The notes under the pieces: generated by a model | Told to the model about the DNA's origin: nothing | What the model saw: only the letters and a program-made list of their open reading frames with translations | The model's database searches: none | Made by a program: the position numbers and the translations under genes | Assembly: GCA_020736575.1 (NCBI GenBank) | Contig: JAGPYM010000007.1 | Location: 1,981,474-2,045,473 of the forward strand | Origin: Thelonectria olida | Taxonomy: Eukaryota; Ascomycota; Sordariomycetes; Hypocreales; Nectriaceae | DNA: 64,000 nucleotides | Direction of reading: 5' to 3' | Part shown: positions 54,890 to 64,000 of the stretch, piece after piece | How positions within the stretch are numbered: the first letter of the stretch is position 1 | How the letters are laid out: the number at the start of each line of letters is the position of its first letter

Positions 54890-57320
54890 AAAAAGTATTA
54901 GATACTTTACTAGTATAGTTTATTTAGATTTTAAATAAAATTAGTTTATTAATAGAGTATTTTACTTATTTACTAGACTTTTAGGTTTTTAATTGCCGCT
55001 TTTATAAGATAATTATTATTAAGTATAAAATTGAATTATATCTTTAGGCACTACCCCACAAGCTACTTAAAGCTTAAATTAAGCTAGTATAATAATAAGT
55101 AGCTATACTTAATATTATTTATAAATAAGATGGAATTAAAAATATACTATTCTTACCTAATAATAGTATACTAATTAAAACACTTAGAAAGCTAAAAATA
55201 GAGGGGTTTTAATATACCTTTATACCAAGCTGCTATTTTATTAGCCCTATATTAAAAAGAATTTAATATTATTTTAAAAAGGTTTATAAATAGAATTAGA
55301 AGCTTAAGGCTAGCTGCTAATTAGCAGCTTAAGCTAAGGAGGAGCAGGCAAATATATTATAAAAATATAGCGTTTTCTATTAATAGTTTTTTACTAAGGG
55401 TTCTTATAGTAAATATTTTAAGGTTATAAGAGGCTAAAATCTTAATAGCTTAAAACTTAAGGTAGAGTGGGTAGAGGAAAGTATATAGTAAGCTTTAGAA
55501 GTATTTTAGTTAAAAGTAAAATATATTTAAAAGTAGGAAGCTAAAGATATTAAAGAGTAGGGCGATCTTGCTTCCCCTAATATATAGCTCTGCTAGCTAG
55601 GAGCAGCTATCTATTTAAAAGATTTTAATAGGGAGAAGGAGTTCTTTTAGGGTTTAATTTTACTTAAGTATACTATTAATCCTAAAGATCTAGAGGGCAA
55701 TAATACTAAACTTTAATATATATATTCTACTATTAAGCGTTTTATCTGCTATATAATAGCTATTATAAAACTAAGTATTATCTTATAAAATATACTATTT
55801 AAAATTAATTAGAAGGAGCTTAATAAAGAGTGCAATATGCTATTTTACTTTAAGTTCAAGTAGGTAACTTAAAAGAGGTATATTATAATATACTTATAGC
55901 TATTTATATATATTATATAATTTATAAATTTAAAAGATTTAATAGACTAACTACTATTTAAACTTAATAGGAAATAGTCTACTATATATAGTATTATAAT
56001 ATAATATACTAATAAGCTTACTAATATTTTATAAGGGTATAATAGTAATTTTAAGGTACTATAAGTAATAGAGCTATAAACCCTACTTAAGGAAGCTATA
56101 TTAGAGCTTTATATTTTTATATTTAACTATTTTACTAAAACTACCAAGTACTAGAGTGTTTTTATTAGCTTTTTAATAGTTCTAAATATTTATAAGAATA
56201 ATATATAGGAGACTTATAATAACTTTATACTAAAGCTTTTAACTATTATAACTATCTTATATCTTCTGCTTATTAAATATATTATTAATAAAAGAGCTAA
56301 GTCTATTAAATAGAAGAGATACTAAGGTTAAAATAGAGAGAATATAAAAGAAAATAGCCCAAGCTATTTTAAGCTTATTTTTAAAATAATATACTAATTT
56401 ATAGTTAGGGGCAGTTAAGGCTAGAATATTACACTTATATAGTTTATTATTTAGCTTTATAATTATAATATAACTACTAATATAAATATAGCTACAATTG
56501 GGTTAGTAAGTTAAAATAAGGAGAATGCTATTTATAAGGGTATTTATATTAATATTCTTAGTATATAGTTTATATTATAAACTGCTTTATAACAGGCCAA
56601 GACTCTATTTTATAAATATCTGCTTTTTTATAAATAGTATAAAAATTAGTTGCCTGCTAATTTTAAATTGCTTAAGATTCTATAGTATGAGATTATCAAT
56701 AATACTATAAATGCTATTATAGGCTATTTTTTTATAAAGAATCTTTTTAAATTATTTCCTAATAGTAATAATTATATCTTTTAAAAGGTTTAGGCTAATT
56801 ATATATTTTAAATAGCCTAGTCCAATTTAGAGTCTAGACCTAGTATAAAACTATATTAAAAAGTAGTAGTAAACTATAGGAAGTTTTTAAAAGAGTTTCT
56901 TAAAGTCCTTTTATTTCTAATTTATATAAGTAGTAGGCAGGCTATATAGTCCCTTAAGCTGCTTATTTAATAGTATTAAAATACTACTAATAGAAGGGTA
57001 TAAAATATTTTTATTTATAATAGAATTATTATACTTATTATTAGTTATTATAAGGGATTCTTTAGGATAAAATAATTTAAAATTATTTACTACTTTCTAT
57101 TATATAAAATTAGTATTTTAATTATTTACTACTTATAACTAGTACTACTATTTTAGGAGGATATATAAGCAAATGTATAAAATATAACTAAGTTAAGTGC
57201 TAATTTTTAGGCTATAAAAGAGACCCTAGACAACTTAAATAATAATAATAGAAAGAGTGGGTATAAATCTAATATAAGTAAAAATAAAGGGGGCGAAGGT
57301 AAGGGAGAGGGTGGTTAATT
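54890..57320 (+). pseudogene. DUF3505-type / telomere-linked helicase N-terminal half, RIP-destroyed
   Basis: Reading through TAG/TAA stops on the plus strand recovers the N-terminal zinc-finger-like part (LLDF.VFNCRFYKIIIIKYKI ... YL.ALPHKLLKA) and a segment FY.QFFTKGSYSKYFKVIRG ... KVEWVEESI. It also recovers the domain that precedes the helicase in this family (RNIFIYN-type text near 57000, YYKGFF, FKIIYYFLLYKISILIIYYL, LVLLF.EDI). It then ends in a Asn/Lys/Gly-rich tail and no helicase motif is found before 57320. This is either a stand-alone DUF3505 gene or a truncated copy of the downstream gene. Completely inactivated. Confidence 0.55.
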
Positions 57321-57599
57321 AAGATAGCCTAGGTACTATTTGCAGGCGATTCTAGTAGAATCGCCCATATAAACGGATGCGCGGGGCCCGTGCATTTCCA
57401 CAATATCGCTTGCTACTGGGCCGAGTTGCTAATTGGTCTAAATTTTCTAACCCTAGATTTAGGTTTAGCAAGGGGTTAACTTGGGTTTAGGGTTATATAG
57501 AAAAGGGGTTTATAATTAAAAGGGAAGGGAAACTATAATAGCATTTACTATTTAATTATATTTATTAAGGACAATTAAATCGAGCCGATTTAGTAAGAA
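57320..57599. other. GC-richer island between helicase fossils, with hairpin and telomere-like words
   Basis: A local rise in G+C at 57340-57440 includes a perfect 10-bp inverted repeat around one base (57345-57365, GGCGATTCTA/TAGAATCGCC). Near 57465-57510 come CCCTAGATTTAGG, GGGTTTAGGGTTATA and similar telomere-repeat-like words. It probably holds the promoter of the downstream helicase gene. Confidence 0.45.
57345..57365. repeat. Perfect short inverted repeat
   Basis: Ten-base arms GGCGATTCTA and TAGAATCGCC around a single G. It could form a hairpin in RNA or DNA; role unknown. Confidence 0.6.
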
Positions 57600-60500
57600 A
57601 TGGACGACTTTATGCAACTTAATAAAAAGCACTAAATACTTATCTATTAAAAGTATAAAATAGTACTATAGCCTAATACATTTAAGAAGTACTTCTGCTG
57701 TAAATATTAGCTAAAAGGCTAGGAATTAAGAGATATTAAAAACTATTATACTAGTATAAACTTGGCCAATTTAGAAACTGGTATGCTTTTAGCAGATAGC
57801 AGTTTAACTATTAAGCCGCTTCTAGTATTATATAGGTATAGCTATACTATATATAGGTATTATACTATAGTATAAGATAATATTATTTATTATTAGAGAG
57901 AAGCTAAATATGGAATTATAAAGATTTAATAGATTAAAGTTTACTTGTAAATTTAGATAGGTGGAAAGTATATATAATATTAAATCATTTGAGATAGTAA
58001 TAATATTAATAATATGTCTGATATTACTAGTAATATAAGAGATAGCGCTATAGAGAAGATAATTGCTAATAGTTAAGCCTAGCTTAATATTAAAGATATT
58101 ATATGGCTCTAGAAAGGCAATTTAAAAGAGAATATTAACTAGGACTTAATATAGGTAAAAAGACTAGGGTAGGTAAGGCATTTTAACTTATAGGATTTGC
58201 TTAATATTTTTAATATAGCTAAGTGGATAAGGGCAAAGGCAGTAATAATAGGGCAAGCCCAGTAAGAAGACAAGCAAGTAGTTTATAAATATTTACTACT
58301 ATTACAGCTTAGGTAGAGCTTTAACTGTAAGGTAGACTACTACTACTAGTAACTTAATAGTATACTAATAGAGATATTTTAATAGCTTGCTAGTATAATA
58401 GCAATAAATCTAAATAGAATACTATTTAAATGTAAAGGTAAAAAGGTATTAATAAGCAAGTATCAGTCTATTAGTTACTAGTATTTAAGCTTTTACTAGC
58501 AAGTATTTTATATTAGATGTAAAAAGGCATTCGAGCAGTGGGCTATTTGTTTTACTAATAAGTAGTAGAGCTTGCTATATAATATAGTTAATAAGCTTAA
58601 GGGGGATAGATTTCCTAGTAGTTATAATAGCAGTTTTTATAATAGTAGAGATAGGGAGGCCGAGAGTAATAATAATAATAATAATAACCTGACTGATAAT
58701 AAGGGCATGGCTGGCCTGCTATATAGAGCGCTCAATTAGGCCGTTTTCCAATTTATTATTACTTTAATTAAAAGTTATATTAGTAGTAATATATATATAA
58801 ACCTACTATTATACTTTTATATAGCGTTAGGCATTTAATTACGGCCGTTTAGCTATATAAAGCCGCACTTATATATGGGGATACTAGTAGCTATACTATA
58901 GTAGGCCTAACTATTTTTTTTAAAAGTAATATTTAAGGACTAGCCCTAGGATTAAAATGAGGTTAGGGTAGAAGTAGTGCTTGCATTTTAGGATTAATAT
59001 ATAGTATAAATATATATTAGTACTTATATAGTTATTAGTATAATTATTAGGTGGATAGTATATAGGAAAGGCTAGTATAAGAAGATAGGCAGATAGCTAT
59101 TAATATAATAGGCTAAAGATAGGGAGGCATTATTTTATAGTAGTGAGCAGATTAAAGTTAACAATTTTACCCATATGCTCTATAGTTAGGTTATTAAGGC
59201 ATAAAGGCTATTAGATTAGTTATTTGGAGGATTGTGGGAGAAAGTTAGCTAAAAGATTAATATAGGCCGGATTGCTAATAGTATGCTGCAACTTGGAGCA
59301 GGTTAGTTATTTGCAACTAACCTAAAGAATGACTGGCTAGAACCCAGGCTGGCAAAAGTAATAAGGCTAATAGAGTTATTAATTTGGGACTTAATATAAA
59401 ACTGTTAGAAGTGGCATGGGGTTAAAAAGTGGCTCCAAGTCTTATAGCTGCTTTGTAAGGTACTTATAGTGCTTGTGCATATATGGGGCGGGCTCCCGGA
59501 TAGGGGTCTAGAGGTAATAATATTACAGTACTGCAACTTATAATAGCTTATATAGAATATTTTTATAATAAATAGGTAGATTATAATTATTATAGACTGA
59601 GATAAGATGAAGGCAATTTATAATAATGCCCGTAAGGTAGTACGATTTATTTTTAAATTAATTGGACGGATAATTATAGTATATATATTATAGCTAATAC
59701 TAATAAAATGGGTGCTATAGTAGGAGTACAAGCTAGCCAAGCTGTATGGAGAGCAGCTAGAATATATTTAGCAAGATAGCAGCTTATAAGTATGGGATAT
59801 AGAACGGCTTAATAAAAAGCTTATACAAGTAATACAAGTGGGTATAAGAGTAAGAGTTAGGGTGGGATAATATTAGCTAATTGCAATCGAGATAGAATAA
59901 TAAATCTAAGGGCTAGTTGCAAAATAACTTAAGAACTAAATAGAGGATAAGAATAATAATAAAAATATTAAGATTAATCTAATAATAGGGGAGCTAGTTG
60001 ACTGCAGAGGAAGCTGGAATATTATTTAGGATTTGCAGTTAATATATAAAATATATATTATAAGGTAGTATTATATTATATATATTAGCTTTCTTAGAAA
60101 GCTACAGCTAGAGATAATTATAATATTTAAGGATATTAGCAAGTTATAATATTAGTTTTTAGAGGGAGAGAGTGTAGAGGAGAAGGGGCTAAAATGCAAG
60201 TATAAGAATTAAGTAACTAGATGGTAGAGTACTAGTAGCTTAATAAAGACAACTAGGCGCAAGCGGATAAAAACTAATTAAAAAGTAGTATAGGACTTAA
60301 ATAAGAATATAGCTAATAGGTTATAAATGCTACTTAAACTAGAGGCAATTTAGCAATCCGATAAATAAGCCAAGAGCATGCAATTGATTATATTATTAAA
60401 GATAGGTTAGATAGTAATTAATATACTACTAATAGGGGCTGGGAAGAGTATATTGTTTATACTGCTAGTAGTAATACAGGAGATAGGGATAAGTATTATA

Positions 60501-62130
60501 GTAGTGCTATTTATAGCGCTTATAAAAGACTTAGTTATGCGAGCGATAGTTATAAGTATTAATTATATCCGATTTAGGTTGTTATTAAATGCCGGGCGAG
60601 AGGGCGTACTGCAAGTAGTACGGCTAGTAGTTATTAGTATAAATATTATTTCTAGTGCTAAGTTTTCAAGTTATACAAACGGGCTACTATATATAGGCTT
60701 ATTATAGTAGATATTTATTAATAAATATTATATAGTTATTATAAATATTAGGTATTATATTAAGCTAGGCGAGCTATAGAGTTTATATTAGTATGGCTAT
60801 CCGGTAGTACTACTAATTATAATACTACTAGTTATACTTAAGGACTAGTTTTATAGCAAGATGCTAGTTAAGTTAATAGTAATAGTATAGGATTGGATAA
60901 TAAAGTTAAACTATTAATATTAAATTAAGCAAATTAAGCTAGGACGCGGGGCTATTAAAAAACATATTATTAATATTATATAGCAGTTTGGCAAATAGAT
61001 AACTGGCTATTAGAAAGAGGTAATATACTACTAGTTAAAAGGGTAATATAAGGCTATAGCTAAGGAGATTAGTTGTGGATTTTATTATAGTAGCATAAGC
61101 AAAAAGGATTATTATAAAATGTAAATAGTATAAGCTAATAGCTGGGGGAATTAGTAAATTATAATAATAACTGGCTTAGGGATGGGAATTAATATTAAAG
61201 GGATTATTATAATAGTTTATATAAAATAGCTATATGGGCTAGTGGACTTTATATAATAGATAGGTTAAGGAGGGCGGCAGGCAGGGGAAGTAGTTAAGTT
61301 AATTATTATATATAATAGATAGCTATAGCGGGAGGATGGATATTATAGCTTTATAAATAATATTAATTAAATATAAATAGATGCGTTTATATTAATACTA
61401 GGCTATTAATAGGCAGTTATTATAGTGTTTATAAATAGGGCTGCAGGCGAAATATGTAAAAATATAGCTAGGGTAGAGCTTTATAATTAATATAAGCTGT
61501 TAAGGCATGTTGTTAATAGTAAGAGTAAGACTAATAATAATAGTAAAAGCAATTATAATAATACAAATAGAGGAGGGAAAATTTAAAAGGCATTTGGCAT
61601 GGAGGAAGGCATATAGGTTAGGATGCTGCTCTAATAGTTAGATGAAGTTATAAATAAGTGTTTAGTGTGTTATGTCTAGTATTATTACTAGGGACTAGAG
61701 CTTGGAGAGGTGCCGGATAAACTGTAATACTAACAAGATGGGCACTAGTATTAGATAGTAGCAAATAAGAGCTATAATATAGTGTAAAGAAAGATTATAT
61801 TTAGGTAACTATTATACTGCTTTAAGTGTAAACTTCCGCTAGATTAGTATAAGGAGATATAGGAGGGCGGGCAGGAAGGGGGTACTTATATATATATAAA
61901 TAAGGTACTACTAGTAGTATTAATAGGGTTATAGAGCAAGTGGGTATGGGAATTAGTAGAGGAGGAATTTAGACTTATAATAAATAATAGGGAGGAATTT
62001 TTTAAATAGCTTGGGGTATAGTGCTAGTTTTATAGGATAAATAGAATAAATATATATATATTATAGGAAGTAGTTATTTAAAAGGTATATAAGGGCGGTA
62101 AGTATTAGTTTAGTTAAAGAGTATAAAATA
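57600..62130 (+). pseudogene. Telomere-linked RecQ-type helicase (DUF3505 + DEAD/DEAH helicase), RIP-destroyed
   Basis: Starts ATG GAC GAC (MDDFMQLNKKH), continues with the CCKY...RDIKNYY zinc-finger-like N-terminus and a central domain (LIVLVHIWGGLPDRGLE near 59460, NIFIINR). The helicase follows: motif I IGAGKSILF (60432-60458), motif Ia IVVLFIALIKDLV, motif II degenerated to NKYY (60720-60731), motif III region PVVLLIIILLVIL, GLGMGINIKG (motif V, near 61178), and motif VI IG-stop-GGRQAGE (61260-61289). A CFKCKLPLD zinc-like segment occurs near 61815. About 1500 codons, in keeping with telomere-linked helicases of filamentous fungi. Dozens of stops stand where Gln, Trp or Arg is expected. 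The intact form acts on DNA in the nucleus; this copy is dead. Confidence 0.75.
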
Positions 62131-62574
62131 TATATAATAGTAGAGAGGAAGAGAGGTTAATTTAAAAGGCTATTAGGTTAAATAATAGCTAGTATAGGAA
62201 TAAGGAAGAGTTATAAAACTATAAAAAGGGCTAGGGAGATATAAGAGAATAAAAGATAAAAAGGGAGTTTAAAAACTATAAGTTAATAGAAGGGATTAAA
62301 AGCTATAAGTTTTAAAGGGTAATTAGAAAGGATAAGAGTATACTAATTAGTAATTATTAAAAAGTAATAAAATAGAGAGTTAGAATAAAGGGTTAGGAAA
62401 GTAATAATTATTAGAAGTAATAAGTAGTTATAATAAGTATAATATATTAGTATTAGTTTAAATTAGGGTTAAAAGGGAGTTAAATAAATAGTTAAATATA
62501 AAAGAGAGTTAAAAGTAATAGTAAGAGGAAGATAAAAAGTAAGAAATAAGAAAGTTAAAAGGTTAGGGATAAGA

Positions 62575-62795
62575 GGGATTTAAATAGTTAGAATTAAAAA
62601 TAAGAGGGATTTAAAAGGTTAGGGTTAAGGGTATAAAGGATTTAAAGGGCTAGGGTTAAAAGGTAAAAGGGATTTAAAGAGTTAGGGTTAAGGGTATAAG
62701 GGATTTAAATGGCTAGGGTTAAAAGTATAAGGGATTTAAAGGGCTAGAGTTAAGGGTATAAGGGATTTAAAGGGTTAGGGTTAAAAATAAAAAGG
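62575..62795 (+). repeat. Degenerate telomere-like minisatellite, ~31-bp unit, about 7 copies
   Basis: Unit approximately GGGATTTAAAGGGTTAGGG followed by TTAAGGGTATAA, repeated about seven times with changes such as GGGCTAGGG and GAGTTAGGG. Each unit contains one TTAGGG-type word. Confidence 0.75.
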
Positions 62796-63624
62796 AAATA
62801 AAAAGTAAGAAATAAGAAAAGTAAAAAGGTTAAAAGTAAAAGAGAATGAAAATTAAAAGTAAGAGGGATTTAAAAAGTTAAAATTATAAGAAAAGTAAAA
62901 AGGAAAGTATTTATATAAAAGATAATATATAAATATTTAAAATAATAATTTAAATTAAAAATAGAATTAAAAAGAAAGAAAGTAAAATAATTAAAAAGTT
63001 AAAATATTAAATATATAATATTAAAAAAGGAGGGAATTAAAAAAAAGAAATATAATTAAAAATTGAAAAAGGAAATAGTATTAAAAATAGAGTAATAGGG
63101 AGTAAATATACAAGTAAAAAAAGAAAAATAGAAGTAAAATAATAATTAGAAAATAGTAAATAAAATAAAAAGGGAAAATTAAAAGTAAAAGAAAAAAGTA
63201 GAATTATAAAATAAGAAAAAATAAAAGAATAAATAATAAAAAAAGTAAAAGAGAAATAGTAATTAAAAAAAAGAAAAGTTTAAAAGTAATATTAAAATAA
63301 AAAAAGAAATAAAAAGAAAGATAAAAATATAAATATTCTTTTTAAAGTAAATAGTAATATAAGAAGAGTTATAATTACTAACTGTTAAAATTAGTTAAAA
63401 AGAAAAGTAAGGGTTAGAGTTAAAAATAAAGAAAAGAGTTAAAATATAAAATATAAGATAATATAAGAATTAAATAATAATAAGAAAATATTAAGAGAGA
63501 AATAGGAAAGTAATAGTATAAAAAAAGGGAAAAAATATAATATAAAAAATTAAAAAAAAGAAAAAGAAAATAAAAAGGTAAGAAAGATAGTTATATAAAA
63601 ACTAAATAAAAAAGAAAAGAAAAA

Positions 63625-63735
63625 AAGGGTTAGGGTTATAAAAGTAATAAGAAAGTTAGGATTATAAAAGTAATAAGAAGGTTAGGGTTATAAATATAAT
63701 AAAAAAGTTAGGGTTATAAAAGTAATAAAAGTATT
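63625..63735 (+). repeat. Second telomere-like minisatellite, ~30-bp unit, about 4 copies
   Basis: Unit approximately GTTAGGGTTATAAAAGTAAT plus AAGAAA, four copies with small changes. It is related to the first array by TTAGGGTT but has a different spacer. Confidence 0.7.
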
Positions 63736-64000
63736 AAAACTATAAGAAAAAAGAAAGAAATAAAAAAAGAAAATAAAAAAAAGAAAGTTAAAAGTATAAA
63801 AGTAAGAAAGAGCTAGGCATATATTAGTATTAGTATAAATATATAAAGCAAATATACTTTTACTATAAGCAGTACTTACTATAAATATAGCGCGGTAGCG
63901 CGTCTTAGGGTTTAAAAGAAAAATAAGCATAGAAAAAAGTTCAATTAATATAAGGGGGTGAGTGGGTAAACCTAACTGCAAGGCCACTAGTAGTATAGCC

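Larger units (their letters stand above)
62131..64000. repeat. Subtelomeric purine-rich low-complexity DNA
   Basis: The plus strand is about 90% A+G+T with very few C, rich in TTAAAAG, GTAATAAG and AAGTTAAAAG words, with embedded TTAGGG/TTAAGGG motifs. No reading frame is credible. Such strand asymmetry together with TTAGGG on the plus strand suggests telomere-associated sequence oriented toward a chromosome end to the right. Confidence 0.65.

Noticed and set aside
60453..60707. Stand-alone small membrane-like protein
   Set aside because: It is the stop-free piece of the helicase fossil after motif I; hydrophobicity comes from Thr-to-Ile and Ala-to-Val RIP changes.
63688..63987. 99-codon minus-strand frame near the window end
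   Set aside because: Low-complexity Phe/Leu/Tyr text produced by purine-rich subtelomeric DNA; no start context or homology.
1..64000. tRNA, rRNA or CRISPR features
   Set aside because: No tRNA cloverleaf signals with A/B boxes, no rRNA-like stretch and no regularly spaced repeats with unique spacers were found; the only tandem arrays are telomere-like minisatellites.

Overview
This window looks like the subtelomeric end of a filamentous ascomycete (Pezizomycotina) chromosome. The reasons are short 45-65 nt introns with GTRNGT donors and CTAAY branch sites, fungus-specific families (Zn2Cys6 regulator, HET, PTH11-type receptor, DUF427, telomere-linked RecQ-type helicase), and a sharp two-part base composition in which gene-rich DNA alternates with very AT-rich DNA carrying the C-to-T/G-to-A damage typical of repeat-induced point mutation (RIP). 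Eurotiomycetes is plausible, but the sequence alone does not prove it.

From 1 to 40 kb the DNA is accessory and gene-bearing. Genes that appear intact: a secreted SGNH/CE16-like esterase, a sugar transporter, two small secreted proteins (one an 8-cysteine protein in four exons), a dienelactone-hydrolase/SnoaL-like protein, a PaaK-like adenylate ligase, a Zn2Cys6 regulator, a HAD phosphatase, an imine-reductase-like protein, a berberine-bridge-type FAD oxidase, a PTH11-like receptor and a double DUF427 protein. Among them lie broken genes: an FAD monooxygenase remnant, the N-terminal part of a GH78 rhamnosidase, the C-terminal half of a class II aldolase, a 3'-shortened SDR next to a frameshifted and truncated aldo-keto reductase, a HET-WD40 gene with one in-frame stop, and a large unknown gene with at least three lesions. 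Small RIP-like AT islands sit at 23.6, 26.5-27.1 and 31.9-33.0 kb. No PKS, NRPS or terpene synthase is visible, so the enzymes look like a mixed catabolic/redox set rather than a classical metabolite cluster.

From 40 to 54.3 kb the DNA is a nest of transposons that can be ordered in time. A Ty3/Gypsy element (minus strand, LTRs near 41.36-41.77 and 53.81-54.21 kb) is inserted in an old copy of a ~0.9 kb unclassified element and is itself interrupted by two different Fot1/pogo-like elements (43852-45711 and 50696-52545, both with TA duplications) and by a younger copy of the 0.9 kb element (49086-49985). A further copy lies in opposite orientation at 40364-41252. All three copies of the 0.9 kb element have perfect 14-15 bp target-site duplications, which does not fit any DNA transposon family I know; this is the most novel feature of the window.

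From 54.3 to 62.1 kb two plus-strand fossils of DUF3505/RecQ-type telomere-linked helicase genes lie head to tail. The second keeps readable helicase motifs despite dozens of RIP changes. The last ~1.9 kb is purine-rich low-complexity DNA with degenerate TTAGGG-containing minisatellites, with TTAGGG on the plus strand, suggesting that the chromosome end lies beyond the right edge of the window.
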